The notes: a model not told the origin generated them from the letters alone. Shown: positions 48,484 to 58,506, counted from the stretch's first letter. The stretch: DNA of 64,000 nt from Chroogloeocystis siderophila 5.2 s.c.1 (GCF_001904655.1 NZ_MRCC01000002.1:303759-367758); one strand, 5' to 3'. A program made the numbers and translations.

Positions 48484-48555
48484 AGGTCGGAGGTTGGCAG
48501 TCAGCGTATCTCATCAGCTTTGTCTGACCCCCGATCTCTGACCTCTGGTCCCTGC
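48484..48555. repeat. Degenerate GGTCAGA/TGACCCC repeats
   Basis: AAGGTCGGAGGT at the left and TGACCCCCGATCTCTGACCTCTGG at the right form an imperfect inverted pair between panC-cmk and the rlpA gene. Confidence 0.6.
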
Positions 48556-48557
48556 TA

Positions 48558-49622
48558 TTACCTACCAAGTACCTCTAGCTGTACGGGTGCAGTTCCAGAG
48601 TTAAGGACTCCTAAAACCCGCGCTGCGCCTGCTGATAGGTCAATAATTCTCCCTCCGGTAAATGGACCGCGATCATTGATTCGGACAATGACAGAGCGAC
48701 CGTTTCTTCTATTGGTTACACGCACTTTTGTTCCGAAAGGCAAACTACGATGCGCGGCTGTCATAGCGTTTTGGTTAAACCTTTCGCCGCTAGCACTACG
48801 ATTTCCATGAAAGCCAGGACCATACCAAGACGCGATTCCACTCAAAACGGCGCCTACATTTTGCTTTGTTTGCTTTGGCGCGCTTGTTTGCGGTGCAACA
48901 GCAACGGGCTTTGGTGCAGGTTTCCCAGTCACTTCTTGTAAGGGAGGTGCGTTACCGAGTAATCTTCGCAAGCGATTTGTTGCTTGTAAAGCGTCTTCAC
49001 CTAAATCTTTGGTTTGATCGGGAAGCCGAGTCAGCGAGTTGATTTCAACAAGTTCTTCGTTGTTGAGATGAATCGCATAGCGATCGCCTTCAACTTGTGC
49101 AGTGTTTTTTGTCGTTGCGCCCGATTGTTCCTCAGCTTTCCATTTTGCTGTGATTTTGCTAGCGTCTACGCCGTTCAAGTGTAATTGATTAATTTTTGCG
49201 GCAACTTTTGTGGCGCGTCGCACTGCACTATTAGCTTCTGCTTCTATGTCGGCTTTAGTTAAATTTTCTTGGGTGGTATTCGTTGCGACTTTAGTCGGTG
49301 CGTTTGTTTTAGGACTATTCGCTGTTTCGTTATCGAGAAAGGTCAAAACGGGAATATTTTTGACGTAGAGTGTTGCTGCTTGACGCCCTGCTAGTTGATG
49401 CGGCTGAATCCGAGCAACTACCGAGTCTAATTGTCTTGTTGGGGACTGATACTCACCCACTTTCACAGCATTGGTTGTCTTTGGTGTGATTGTTGGAGTT
49501 ACCGATTGGTTGACTGCTGATGGTTCAGTCGCAGGTGTTGATTCTGCGTGGCTAGATAGCGGTATGCCTACAGCAGTGGTTAGCAAGGTAACAGTAGTCG
49601 TCCACAAAAGTTTTTTATTCAT
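48558..49622 (-). CDS. rlpA: RlpA family septal-ring lytic transglycosylase-like protein
   Basis: 354 aa from ATG 49622 ([19 protein letters not shown]), which begins a signal peptide ending near SSHAES. The longer frame adds 16 non-signal residues and is disfavoured. The middle is low complexity and Thr/Ala-rich. The C-terminal double-psi beta-barrel (about 265-354) has [35 protein letters not shown] and VRINDRGPF. RlpA proteins cleave or bind denuded glycan strands at the septum. No SPOR domain is present. Confidence 0.88.
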   Translation of the reverse strand: MNKKLLWTTTVTLLTTAVGIPLSSHAESTPATEPSAVNQSVTPTITPKTTNAVKVGEYQSPTRQLDSVVARIQPHQLAGRQAATLYVKNIPVLTFLDNETANSPKTNAPTKVATNTTQENLTKADIEAEANSAVRRATKVAAKINQLHLNGVDASKITAKWKAEEQSGATTKNTAQVEGDRYAIHLNNEELVEINSLTRLPDQTKDLGEDALQATNRLRRLLGNAPPLQEVTGKPAPKPVAVAPQTSAPKQTKQNVGAVLSGIASWYGPGFHGNRSASGERFNQNAMTAAHRSLPFGTKVRVTNRRNGRSVIVRINDRGPFTGGRIIDLSAGAARVLGVLNSGTAPVQLEVLGR

Positions 49623-50068
49623 GCGCTCGTTGTAAATTGCACTTTCAATCTGAGATCTGGATTTGGTCAAAAGTTAATTTTGAATCCAATAACTCAAACT
49701 CGTTATGTTTTCACTTCGTGTCTCACAACTGCAACAGACTACCATGAACTTTTTGGATTGGGGATCAGTGATGCAACAGAAAATCTAAATTTTGAACAAA
49801 ACTGAGAAACGTGTCGCACAACACAAATGCTGTCACTTACTACGTTTCCTCAGTCGATAGGTAACTTGTTTTTGTAACAAAACTTAATATTAATTCACAC
49901 TTGAAGGTCTTCAATATATAAGAAAATGTAATAGAAACTAAGCATTATTTGATATGATGATAAAGTTTAATAATTTGATGAATTAGATATTTTCTCGCTC
50001 CTCACTCCTTGCCCCCTTGAAGAGTAAAATACATCCGACAGCGATCGCAAAATTGTAGGTATCTTGGC
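49623..50068. other. Divergent intergenic region, rlpA-purM
   Basis: About 445 bp, AT-rich, with no gene recognised. Likely holds both promoters. A CTCGCTCCTCACTCCTTG repeat piece lies near 49995. Confidence 0.45.
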
Positions 50069-51097
50069 ATGGATTATCGCGAAGCAGGTGTGGATGTTGA
50101 GGCAGGTAGAGCCTTTGTTGAGCAAATCCGCAGTCTTGTGCAAAGCACCTATCGCCCAGAAGTTATGGGGAGATTTGGTGGGTTCAGTGGCGGTTTTGCC
50201 TTGCCAGGAGGATATCAAGAACCTGTTTTAGTTTCTGGTACTGACGGTGTAGGAACAAAGCTGAGGTTAGCTTTTACACTCAACAATCACCGTACTGTAG
50301 GCATTGATTTAGTCGCAATGTGCGTCAATGATGTTTTGACTGTAGGCGCAGAACCGTTATTTTTTCTGGACTACGTAGCTACAGGAAAGTTAAATCAAGA
50401 ACAATTAACACAAGTCGTCGCCGGAATTAGTCGTGGATGTCAAATTGCAGGTTGTGCATTGCTAGGAGGAGAAACCGCAGAAATGCCAGGTTTCTATCAA
50501 GTGGGTGAGTACGATTTAGCAGGATTCTGCGTCGGGATCGTGGAGAAAAGCCAAATGCTCAACGGTTCTCAAGTGCAAGTGGGTGATGTGGCGATTGGTT
50601 TAGCTAGCGATGGCGTTCATAGTAATGGCTTTAGCTTGGTGCGTAAAATTATCGATACGTGCGAGTATTCTTGGAGCAATCGCCCGCAAATTTTTGCAGG
50701 GAAAACCTTAGGCGAAGTTTTCTTGACACCTACGCGAATTTACGTAAAGCCTGTACTCGCAGCCCTCAAAGCTGGATTAAACATTCACGGCATGGCACAT
50801 ATAACTGGTGGTGGTTTACCAGAAAATCTCCCGCGCTGCTTGGGTGAAAATCAATCAATTCAAATCGATTTAGATGGCTGGGTTATTCCACCAGTATTTG
50901 AATGGCTAGCCGCAGCAGGCTCAGTAGCTCCCACCGCTATGTTTAATACTTTTAATATGGGCATTGGATTTGTTGTGCTAGTACCACCTGATCAAGTTGA
51001 GCAAGCGATTGCCTGGTTTAACTCGCACGATATTGCTGCGTATGCGATCGGTGAAGTTATTCCAGGTACACGTACGCTAGAAGGATTGCCGGTGTAA
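50069..51097 (+). CDS. purM: Phosphoribosylformylglycinamidine cyclo-ligase
   Basis: 342 aa. N-terminal [12 protein letters not shown], the signature [14 protein letters not shown], then [25 protein letters not shown] and [16 protein letters not shown] synthetase: ATP-dependent closure of FGAM to aminoimidazole ribotide, fifth step of purine synthesis. Monocistronic. ATG start, 342 aa as usual. Confidence 0.95.
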   Translation: MDYREAGVDVEAGRAFVEQIRSLVQSTYRPEVMGRFGGFSGGFALPGGYQEPVLVSGTDGVGTKLRLAFTLNNHRTVGIDLVAMCVNDVLTVGAEPLFFLDYVATGKLNQEQLTQVVAGISRGCQIAGCALLGGETAEMPGFYQVGEYDLAGFCVGIVEKSQMLNGSQVQVGDVAIGLASDGVHSNGFSLVRKIIDTCEYSWSNRPQIFAGKTLGEVFLTPTRIYVKPVLAALKAGLNIHGMAHITGGGLPENLPRCLGENQSIQIDLDGWVIPPVFEWLAAAGSVAPTAMFNTFNMGIGFVVLVPPDQVEQAIAWFNSHDIAAYAIGEVIPGTRTLEGLPV

Positions 51098-51201
51098 GAA
51101 TCTCATTGATTAGCTTGTGCGTATCATAGTAGTCGGTAGTTTCGCGGTTGGTTTCGGTCGTTTCAGGAAATTAATATTAACCTATCGTAAATTCGACAAT
51201 A

Positions 51202-51325
51202 AGCTTAGCGACTAAAGTCGCGGCTTCACAAACAATGTCCAGATGGTGCGTGGACTAATAAAAACTTATCATCTGTAGAAACCTATTTTGTGTAGCTGCG
51301 GTTTCAACCGCTAAGCAGTGAGGAG
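51202..51325. repeat. Intergenic palindromic repeat
   Basis: GCTTAGCGACTAAAGTCGCGGCT at the left and TGCGGTTTCAACCGCTAAGC at the right share complementary ends (GCTTAGCG/CGCTAAGC), and each holds its own small hairpin. This resembles a short palindromic repeat often seen between cyanobacterial genes. Confidence 0.55.
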
Positions 51326-51344
51326 AGTCAAACACTAAAATTCG

Positions 51345-52199
51345 ATGCGGCAACAAAAAAATAAATATAGCCATCTTACAGCCATAGAAAGAACCTATTT
51401 ATCGTTTCCTGCCAAGTTTTTATTAAACAATAATCTGCTCAAAGGTAAAATCTTAGATTTTGGTTGCGGTTTTGGGAATGATGTTAGGCTATTACGCCAA
51501 AAAGGCTTTGATATTACAGGGTATGACCCTTATTATTCGCCAAACTATCCTCAAGAAAGATTTGATACAATACTCTGCTTTTACGTACTCAATGTTTTGT
51601 TCCCTGAAGAACAAGCAAATATTCTGATGGAAGTTTCGCACTTATTAAAACCAGGCGGGAAGGCTTATTATGCTGTTAGAAGAGATTTAAAAAAGGAAGG
51701 TTTTCGCGAACACTATGTTCATAAAAAGCAAACCTATCAATGTCTTGTTAAACTTCCTTTCAAATCAATTAATTTAGATGAGTCTTGCGAAATATACGAA
51801 TACTATCATTACAATCTTCAAATAACAAGAAATCATAATTGCTTATTTTGCAATCCACATAAATGCTTAAAATTTATCACTGAATCTGCAACTGCTTATG
51901 CTATATTTGACAGCTATCCTGCAAATAAAGGTCATGCTTTAGTTATTCCCAAACGTCATGTGAGTAACTATTTTCAGCTACCATTTAAAGAACAAGCTGC
52001 TTGCTGGCTGATGGTAAATAAAGTCCAAGAAATTCTTGACAAAGAATTTGTGCCTGACGGTTTTAACGTAGGAATCAATGTCAATCGAGACGCAGGACAA
52101 AATATGATGCATACCAGTATTCATATCATTCCTCGCTACAAAGGCGATGCTGTCGGTAGCAAAGGTGGAATGCGGTACGTCATTCCTAAGAAGGGATAA
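51345..52199 (+). CDS. Methyltransferase-HIT domain fusion protein
   Basis: 284 aa. N-terminal class I SAM-methyltransferase domain (about 30-140): motif I ILDFGCGFGNDVRLL, later LKPGGKAYYAVRR. C-terminal HIT-like domain from about 165: CLFCNPHK (zinc-type Cys pair), ANKGHALVIPKRHV, then the HIT triad region. The triad reads H256-T-S258-I-H260-I-I-P: the middle His, which is the nucleophile in HIT hydrolases, is Ser. Nucleotide-hydrolase activity is therefore doubtful. The fusion layout is known to me in cyanobacteria. Substrates of both domains are unknown. Confidence 0.85.
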   Translation: MRQQKNKYSHLTAIERTYLSFPAKFLLNNNLLKGKILDFGCGFGNDVRLLRQKGFDITGYDPYYSPNYPQERFDTILCFYVLNVLFPEEQANILMEVSHLLKPGGKAYYAVRRDLKKEGFREHYVHKKQTYQCLVKLPFKSINLDESCEIYEYYHYNLQITRNHNCLFCNPHKCLKFITESATAYAIFDSYPANKGHALVIPKRHVSNYFQLPFKEQAACWLMVNKVQEILDKEFVPDGFNVGINVNRDAGQNMMHTSIHIIPRYKGDAVGSKGGMRYVIPKKG

Positions 52200-52364
52200 T
52201 TACTAGAGTTAGGACACTATAGATGCTCATAGACTGTCAACTGTCAACCCAGTCATTTTTCAGAAAGTTGAATTAAATCATACTATTTAGATCGCCAAGA
52301 TATGGCAATTTGAGGTGAACTGGCCTATGCCAGTTGATTTACAGGAGAATCGCGTACAGAACAC

Positions 52365-53756
52365 ATGGTAAACCTAACTCCAAATTCGAGCTTTAGTTTG
52401 ACGCTGCGGTTGCAGATTCCAAATCGCGTGGGTATGCTAGCGAGTGTGACACACGCGATCGCCAATAGTGGTGGAAATCTTGGTCAAATCGATTTAATCG
52501 AACAAACACGCCATATTTCCATCCGCGATATCACCATTGATGCAGCAAGTACCGAACACGCCGAAACAATCGTCCAAGCGGTGAAAGCCTTACCTGATAT
52601 CAAGGTGATGGATGTTTATGACCGCACATTTAACTTGCATCGTAGCGGGAAAATCAGCATTACGAGTAAAATTGCTTTAAAAAGTGTGTCCGATTTAGCA
52701 ATGGCGTATACGCCAGGAGTAGGTCGTATTTGTACGGCGATCGCCCAAGACCCCGAACAAGTTTATCACTTAACAATTAAACAAAATACTGTAGCGATTG
52801 TTACAGACGGCAGCGCAGTATTAGGATTGGGCAATCTAGGTCCCGCTGCGGCTTTACCTGTTATGGAAGGTAAAGCAATGCTATTTAAAGAATTTGCGGG
52901 GCTAGATGCGTTTCCCATCTGCTTAACAAGTCAAGACACCGACACGATTGTCGAAACCGTCAAACAAATTGCGCCAGTCTTTGGAGGAGTCAATTTAGAA
53001 GATATTGCCGCACCGCGTTGCTTTGAAATTGAAACTCGACTGCGCCAAGAATTAGATATTCCGATATTTCATGATGACCAGCACGGAACCGCAATTGTGA
53101 CTTTGGCGGCGTTGATTAATTCGCTGAAGTTAGTAGATAAATCAATGAATGAAATCCGCATTGTAATCAATGGTGCGGGTGCGGCGGGAGTAGCGATCGC
53201 GCGTTTACTACGTAAAGCCGAGGCGCAAACAATCTTGATGTGCGATTCCAAAGGCATTCTGTCGCTACAACGCGCCGACATGACTGAACAAAAGCGCGAA
53301 TTTGCTGTAGAACAAAACGGTTCCTTAGCAGATGCGCTTAAGGATGCAGATGTTTTTATTGGTGTCAGCGCCCCTGGGGTTGTCACGCCAGAAATGGTGC
53401 GTTCGATGGCGCATGATCCGATTGTGTTTGCAATGGCAAATCCGATTCCTGAAATTCAACCAGAATTGGTCACAAACGATGTTGCTGTCATGGCAACAGG
53501 GCGCAGTGACTATCCAAATCAAATTAATAATGTTTTAGCTTTTCCTGGTGTGTTTCGTGGTGCTTTGGATTGTCGAGCCGCAACAATTACAACCACAATG
53601 TATTTAGAAGCTGCACACGCGATCGCTGAACTTGTATCACCAGCCGAACTTCACCGCGAACACATTATTCCTTCAGTATTCGATCGACGAGTCGCTACCG
53701 CAGTCGCTAACGCAGTACAACGCGCGGCACGTCAAGAAGGTATTGCACGAGACTAA
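52365..53756 (+). CDS. NAD-type malic enzyme with N-terminal ACT domain
   Basis: 463 aa. ACT domain at 8-88 (LRLQIPNRVGMLASVTHAIANSGG), then the catalytic part: AYTPGVGRI, VTDGSAVLGLGNLGPAAALPVMEGKA as shared blocks, FHDDQHGTA, and the Rossmann VINGAGAAGVAIARL. Oxidative decarboxylation of malate to pyruvate. The ACT domain suggests allosteric control by an amino acid or similar small ligand; that is inference. Short-form malic enzyme length plus ACT. Confidence 0.92.
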   Translation: MVNLTPNSSFSLTLRLQIPNRVGMLASVTHAIANSGGNLGQIDLIEQTRHISIRDITIDAASTEHAETIVQAVKALPDIKVMDVYDRTFNLHRSGKISITSKIALKSVSDLAMAYTPGVGRICTAIAQDPEQVYHLTIKQNTVAIVTDGSAVLGLGNLGPAAALPVMEGKAMLFKEFAGLDAFPICLTSQDTDTIVETVKQIAPVFGGVNLEDIAAPRCFEIETRLRQELDIPIFHDDQHGTAIVTLAALINSLKLVDKSMNEIRIVINGAGAAGVAIARLLRKAEAQTILMCDSKGILSLQRADMTEQKREFAVEQNGSLADALKDADVFIGVSAPGVVTPEMVRSMAHDPIVFAMANPIPEIQPELVTNDVAVMATGRSDYPNQINNVLAFPGVFRGALDCRAATITTTMYLEAAHAIAELVSPAELHREHIIPSVFDRRVATAVANAVQRAARQEGIARD

Positions 53757-53784
53757 AGTTAACGTCAGTTGTATAAAAAGAAAC

Positions 53785-53810
53785 TGGGCGATCTTGATTG
53801 AGATTGCCCA
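53785..53810. terminator. Hairpin between malic enzyme and epimerase remnant
   Basis: TGGGCGATCT and AGATTGCCCA form a 10-bp stem with one G-U pair. T-rich sequence follows on the minus strand. Confidence 0.6.
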
Positions 53811-53841
53811 AAAGAACAAAGTGCGTTGTTAGGCTAGTGTC

Positions 53842-53890
53842 ATACCATTTCACCAAATAAAAACTACAAATCATTTCTCCTCTCTCTGCA
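53842..53890. repeat. Left copy of a 4.5-kb-spaced inverted repeat
   Basis: ATACCATTTCACCAAATAAA, then AACTACAAATCATTTCTCCT and CTCTCTGCA. The reverse complement recurs at 58345-58390 with one substitution and short indels. Confidence 0.8.
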
Positions 53891-53916
53891 CCTGAAGCTG
53901 CCTATTTGTAGTAAAT

Positions 53917-54249
53917 TCAAAGTGACATCGTGTTAGTGTCTTGCGGTCGCCACTTGTAACGCGGCATCCAATTTAAAACTTCATTATTGATAAGCGCTTT
54001 GTAAGGTTGTTGGTCGTATTCCTGTCCACCGCGCCACTCAACATCAGGATGAAGCGATTGAGCCATTTCACGACTGGTTCGAGAAGCTGAAGAAATGTCG
54101 TCTGCTGCTGCCGTGAGAACGTGCCATGTGCCGAGAAGATTGACAGCCATAATGTCATTTGCCGTATCTTCTGCATTTCCATCATCCTGCAAAACTTCCA
54201 CGACGGCAGTTCCAATCATTCCCTCACTACCCGTAACCAATACTTTCAT
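53917..54249 (-). pseudogene. Truncated NAD-dependent epimerase/dehydratase
   Basis: 110 codons keep the frame but only pieces of an extended SDR: residues 1-24 with the NAD site VTGSEGMIGTAV, then NDIMAVNLLGTWHVLTAA (normally ~60 residues further on), then a C-terminal piece SLHPDVEWRGG...LNWMPRYKWRPQ. Two internal deletions remove the catalytic YxxxK region. ATG and stop are intact, so a short protein could be made, but it would not be an epimerase. Confidence 0.78.
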
Positions 54250-54392
54250 ACTTATTTTGCTTATTTTGTATTAACTAATACTATGCTTCTCACTCTATGG
54301 ATAGACTTCAGTTTCTCTTTAATTTGAAACCGTTCTCTTTCTAGTAAATTGAAACAAGTAAAGAGAATAGTATTTCATCAGCTAATACTTTT

Positions 54393-55277
54393 ATGGGCTT
54401 TAGTTTCTTTGACTTATTCTGGATTTTTCTATTTCTCTCTTCGCTGCAACCTGTGTGGCAACGTCGCCAGATGGAAGTGCGGCGCATTCGGGCATTACAA
54501 GAATTTGAGCGCGGGCGTAATAGTCGAGTTATTTTACTTATTCACCGCCAAGAGTCCTTAAGTTTACTTGGAATTCCGATCTCGCGATATATCAGTATTG
54601 AAGATTCTGAACAAGTTCTCCGTGCAATTCGCCTAACGCCGCCGAATGTACCCATCGATTTGATTTTACATACCCCAGGGGGATTAGTATTGGCAACTGA
54701 GCAAATCGCTAGAGCGTTGATTCGTCACCCTGCTAAAGTCACGGTGTTCATCCCCCACTACGCAATGAGTGGTGGTACGATGCTTGCACTCGCATCCGAT
54801 GAAATTGTTATGGATGCTAACGCGGTTTTGGGACCTGTCGATCCGCAACTCGGTAACTTTCCTGCTGCTAGCATTCTGAAAGTCGTGGAAGATAAACCAA
54901 TTGGTGATGTTGAAGATCAGACCTTGATTATGGCTGACCTGTCGCGTAAAGCGATCGCCCAAGTACAGCGCTTTGTCCGTACTTTGTTAAAAGATGATGT
55001 TCCCAAGCAAAAAATTGACCCTGAAAACATTGAAAAAATCGTTGATGCTTTAACGACAGGTCGCGTCACCCACGACTACCCTGTAACGGTTGAAGAAGCT
55101 ACAGAAATGGGGCTACCCATTACTGTAGGTCTGCCCCGATCAATTTACAAACTTATGGAGTTGTATCCACAACCACAGGGCGGGCGTCCTAGCGTGCAGT
55201 ATATACCCATGCCCTATGGCGATCGCCCTAGATTACCCAGTCCTCAAGGAAGACCATTACCTGATCCAGCAGAATAA
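54393..55277 (+). CDS. SDH-family Clp-fold serine proteinase-like protein
   Basis: 294 aa. N-terminal span FFDLFWIFLFLSSLQPVW, then a coiled segment (QRRQMEVRRIRALQEFERGR), and a Clp/crotonase-like domain: IDLILHTPGGLVLATEQIARAL (oxyanion), HYAMSGGTMLALASDEIVMD with the candidate nucleophile Ser, VLGPVDPQLG. Membrane-anchored relatives act as periplasmic or membrane proteases. The Pro-rich tail is disordered. Partners are unknown. Confidence 0.85.
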   Translation: MGFSFFDLFWIFLFLSSLQPVWQRRQMEVRRIRALQEFERGRNSRVILLIHRQESLSLLGIPISRYISIEDSEQVLRAIRLTPPNVPIDLILHTPGGLVLATEQIARALIRHPAKVTVFIPHYAMSGGTMLALASDEIVMDANAVLGPVDPQLGNFPAASILKVVEDKPIGDVEDQTLIMADLSRKAIAQVQRFVRTLLKDDVPKQKIDPENIEKIVDALTTGRVTHDYPVTVEEATEMGLPITVGLPRSIYKLMELYPQPQGGRPSVQYIPMPYGDRPRLPSPQGRPLPDPAE

Positions 55278-55306
55278 GTGCTAACGGTTTGATTAGGTCA
55301 CAGCAC

Positions 55307-56071
55307 TTACGGTGTTGGCGATGGCGAAGGTGAAATCGTTGGTATAGGCGAAGGTGAAGTCGTCGGTGTTGGTGACGGTTCTGGTGTCGGTGCAACTGTC
55401 GGCGTTGGTGATGGTTCTGGTGTTGGCGATGGCGAAGGTGAAATCGTTGGTGTGGGTGATGGTTCTGGTGTTGGCGAAACTGTCGGCGCGGGTGTCGGTG
55501 AAACCGTTGGTGTTGGGGACGGGGATGGTGTCGGTGAGACTGTCGGCGTTGGTGATGGCGCAGGTGAAGGTGATGGCGATGGCTCTGGCGTTGGTTCTTC
55601 ACCGCTGAGAACTCTTCTAGCTTCTTGGTCGAGTCGAATCCGAGTTTCTAAGTTCGCAACTCCAGTTGTTGGCAAGTTGTAGCGTTCTTGGAACTGCTCG
55701 ACTGCTGACTCTGTAAGTGATGTATAGAATTGATTTCGCGGTAATGGCGGAGTAGGCTCAACAACTAAGTTCAAACTGCCATGCAGATTTCGTATCAACT
55801 CTGCTGCGGTACTTTGTGTTTGTGGACCTGCTACACCATCAACTGCTAAGCCATATCGTTGCTGGAAGTCGCGAATTGCATTGCGTGTAGCCTCATCCGT
55901 TAAAGGTCCCTCTTCGGGAATATCGTATCCTAATCCTCGTAAAGTGACGCGAAACTCTCCTGGCGTATAGTAGTATCGTTGCTGCGCAACAGAAGTCATT
56001 TCATAACTTACTAAGCCAGCTGTCACGCCAAAAGTAACAGATGCAATCGTTGTACTCCATCTACACCACAT
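55307..56071 (-). CDS. Secreted peptidoglycan-binding protein with Pro/Thr/Ser repeat tail
   Basis: 254 aa. Start [25 protein letters not shown] is signal- or anchor-like. Two PG_binding_1-type modules follow, at about 40-85 ([29 protein letters not shown]) and 95-145 ([28 protein letters not shown]). The tail (about 160-254) is a repeat of [18 protein letters not shown] units. Such modules bind cell-wall peptides. The tail resembles the linker of the SLH protein at 36.4 kb. Confidence 0.85.
   Translation of the reverse strand: MWCRWSTTIASVTFGVTAGLVSYEMTSVAQQRYYYTPGEFRVTLRGLGYDIPEEGPLTDEATRNAIRDFQQRYGLAVDGVAGPQTQSTAAELIRNLHGSLNLVVEPTPPLPRNQFYTSLTESAVEQFQERYNLPTTGVANLETRIRLDQEARRVLSGEEPTPEPSPSPSPAPSPTPTVSPTPSPSPTPTVSPTPAPTVSPTPEPSPTPTISPSPSPTPEPSPTPTVAPTPEPSPTPTTSPSPIPTISPSPSPTP
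55312..55590. repeat. Coding minisatellite (Pro/Thr/Ser repeats)
   Basis: Imperfect tandem GGTGTTGGCGATGGC/GAAGGTGAAA-type units encode the repetitive tail. Units vary, so length changes by slippage are likely. Confidence 0.8.
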
Positions 56072-56639
56072 ATATTTAAACTCCTTGGTAGCTAATCAAG
56101 CATTTACTACAGTAAATAGAAAAAGCATAAAACGAGTAAAGCTTTAGGCTCAGATGCTTTGTCTCTGGTTATCTTTGTGTAATTGATTTCCCTATGTCAA
56201 GTCTCTCTAGGTAATATTAGTAATCATCAGTCAAAGTGGCCTGAGCGAGCAAGTACGAAAAAACCGAGGATTCGCATTAAATCGCTTGAATTTTTTGATG
56301 AGGAATCTTTAATTCTGTACTTCTAGCTATGACGAGTAAAAACCCTGCGAAGCACCGGCTGCATGATTGTCTCATACTATTGGTGATAAATAGCTGGGCA
56401 CTTGGGAGCAGTGCCGTTACTATCTTCAAGAACACATTGACTTTTCCGTACAACTTCATACTTTTGGTAGATTCCTAATCTAGCCAATATGTACCTTTAG
56501 TAAGTCCCTCTAGATCGAAGCTTAGTCTCTCCGTACGAAAATCTCCGTCTAGTGCTTCTTCCATACGTAGGAGGGAACCACATTTTATACAGGAGATACT
56601 AACGTCATAAGCTTTTTAACGACTTTTGAGGTAAAGATT
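56072..56639. other. Long intergenic region, no gene recognised
   Basis: 568 bp between divergent genes. A 60-codon leftward frame (56277-56459) has no domain or good start context, and I do not accept it. The promoter of the pentapeptide gene should lie near 56550-56620. Confidence 0.4.
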
Positions 56640-57059
56640 ATGAAACTGGAGATTTTTGCTACCACAGCTTTATTAAGTACTGTGTGCATAGCGGCTCCGG
56701 TACGCGCAGAAAATCCCGCACACGTACGTCAATTAATTGAAACGCGTGAGTGTATGGGCTGCGATCTAGCAGGTGCTAATCTAAATGGCGCGCACTTAAT
56801 TGGTGCTGATCTGCGAAATGCAAACTTAGAAGGCGCAAGCTTAATTGACGCTAACCTAGAAGGTGCAGATTTGACAGGTGCTAACTTGCAACAGGCAAAC
56901 TTGTTTAAAGCTTTTGCCACTGGTGCAAGCATGAACGAAGTTAATTTAACAGGTGCTAACCTTCGTGACGCCAAACTTTATAAAGTTGATATGGATGGTG
57001 CGACAATAGCAGGGACTGATTTCAGAGGAGCCAAGCTTTATGGTGCTAATTTATTTTGA
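56640..57059 (+). CDS. Secreted pentapeptide-repeat protein
   Basis: 139 aa. Signal peptide 1-22 (IFATTALLSTVCIAAPVRA-EN), then HVRQLIETRECMGCDLAGANLNGAHL, a mature start typical of the cyanobacterial family. About 16 A(D/N)LXX repeats (LIGADLRNANLEGASLIDANLEGADL) form a four-sided beta-helix. The Cys pair CMGC may form a disulfide. Predicted periplasmic or lumenal; function unknown. Shine-Dalgarno TTGAGGTAAAG. Confidence 0.88.
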   Translation: MKLEIFATTALLSTVCIAAPVRAENPAHVRQLIETRECMGCDLAGANLNGAHLIGADLRNANLEGASLIDANLEGADLTGANLQQANLFKAFATGASMNEVNLTGANLRDAKLYKVDMDGATIAGTDFRGAKLYGANLF

Positions 57060-57078
57060 TAGCTTGGTTAATCAACAT

Positions 57079-58272
57079 TTATTGAGCTAAATTCTGTTGA
57101 ATCTGTTGAATCTGTTGCGTAAAGTAAGGCTGTAGATACTGCAATTGTTGAGCGATCGCAAGTCCTTGCTCAAAGGCTGAAAGTGCTGCACTAGGATTAC
57201 CGTTTTGTAAATGAATCTGCCCTATTTGGTCATAAGTATTCATCAAACCGTAGAAATTGGCAGCACGTTGGTCTGTTTCTAACAGTATTTGACTTGCTTG
57301 TAAAGCTTCATTAATCTGACCTTGAGTGCGGTATAGTAAAATTAATCCTCGCAAAGCGTCACCAGCACGCGCATATTGTTGTAGAGACCAAGCCGAAGCA
57401 TAAGCTTCTTGATAATTTTGAAACGCTTGTTGAGTTTGACCTAATGCTTGATAGTCAGCCGCGATCGCCAGTCGAATTGCTGGTACTTGCGTAAATTGTG
57501 ACTCATTAAGATAAAGTTCAGCAAGTCGCTGTTTAACTACGAGTGCTTGTTGAGGTTGTCGGGCGCGGTCGTAAATGTAAGCTAGCTGTTGTAGATAAGT
57601 CACTTCACCGACGCGATCACCGCGCGCACTTGCCAAAGCGAGTAACTCTTGATAACTCTTAGCTGCTTGCAGATAGTCAAACCAGCTTAAGTGTAATTCT
57701 GCGATTGTCCTTAAAGTATTTTCTGCTGCTGCGGCATTTTGCTGCCGCTCAAGCCTAAGAATTTGATGATAAACTTGTATTGCTTGTTTTGGCGATCGTA
57801 CCTGCTGATATGCGTAAGCAAGCGATCGTAGTAAGGTTAAATCAGTTGTTGGCTGCGATTGTACTTCTTGTTGAATCGTTTGCAGTCTCTGTGTAATAAT
57901 TTGAACTTGGGTACGTTCATTTTCACTCCAAGCGATCACCCCGACTCTTCCTAATGCTTGCACTTCAGCTAGAGTACCCAACGCCCGTCTTAGTCGTAAT
58001 TCGCGGTTCCAAATCTCAAACGCACCTACACTATCCCCCGCTGCTAATCGCGTTTGTGCTTGCACGTTGAGTTTCTCCAATGCTGCTGCTAAGTTTTGGC
58101 GTGCTTGCGGACTTAACGGCTGATTCGGTAGTAGTGGATCTGGTGGAGATTCCTTGCTTTGTGCTAATGCAGTTGAACTACAACATAAACATAATGAAAG
58201 CGTCGCCGTAGCGACAACATTACTGTATCGTCGGAACATTCTAAGAAAACAAGCATTATTGCGATTGTGCAT
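57079..58272 (-). CDS. Secreted TPR-repeat protein
   Basis: 397 aa. Signal peptide to about residue 40 (VVATATLSLCLCCSSTALAQS). Then helical TPR-like repeats from about 60 to the end, e.g. SLAYAYQQVRSPKQAIQVYHQIL, EVTYLQQLAYIYDRARQPQQALVV, AIAADYQALGQTQQAFQNYQEAY, NTYDQIGQIHLQNGNPSAALSAFEQ. A periplasmic scaffold or adaptor is likely. Gln-rich C-terminus. Converges on the pentapeptide gene with 19 bp between stops. Confidence 0.86.
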   Translation of the reverse strand: MHNRNNACFLRMFRRYSNVVATATLSLCLCCSSTALAQSKESPPDPLLPNQPLSPQARQNLAAALEKLNVQAQTRLAAGDSVGAFEIWNRELRLRRALGTLAEVQALGRVGVIAWSENERTQVQIITQRLQTIQQEVQSQPTTDLTLLRSLAYAYQQVRSPKQAIQVYHQILRLERQQNAAAAENTLRTIAELHLSWFDYLQAAKSYQELLALASARGDRVGEVTYLQQLAYIYDRARQPQQALVVKQRLAELYLNESQFTQVPAIRLAIAADYQALGQTQQAFQNYQEAYASAWSLQQYARAGDALRGLILLYRTQGQINEALQASQILLETDQRAANFYGLMNTYDQIGQIHLQNGNPSAALSAFEQGLAIAQQLQYLQPYFTQQIQQIQQNLAQ

Positions 58273-58344
58273 CTTTTAGATAGCCATAAAATTCACTACC
58301 CACTATTGACGAATAATACTATTTCACTTTGAAGTTGCTACAAA

Positions 58345-58390
58345 TGCAGAGGAGAAATGATTTGTAGTTTTTATTTTAGTGAAATGGTAT
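58345..58390. repeat. Right copy of the inverted repeat
   Basis: Reverse complement of 53842-53890, about 46 bp. Lies between the TPR gene and cpcT, both of which point away from it. Confidence 0.8.
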
Positions 58391-58506
58391 AGCTCATTCT
58401 TTGACGAGTTGTTTGCCAAAATGTCTCCACAAAATAGGTAGCTATGAGTTTTAAAATACTCGAAAGAGTATCACAAACAACATTATCCTTAACAAATACC
58501 GTTCAA

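Noticed and set aside
55354..55682. Rightward open frames rich in Val/Gly over the Pro/Thr/Ser repeat
   Set aside because: They arise because the DNA repeat is open in several frames. The leftward frame carries the signal-like N-terminus and two PG-binding modules.
56277..56459. 60-codon leftward frame in a gene-free region
   Set aside because: No start context, domain or similarity; composition unlike the neighbouring genes.
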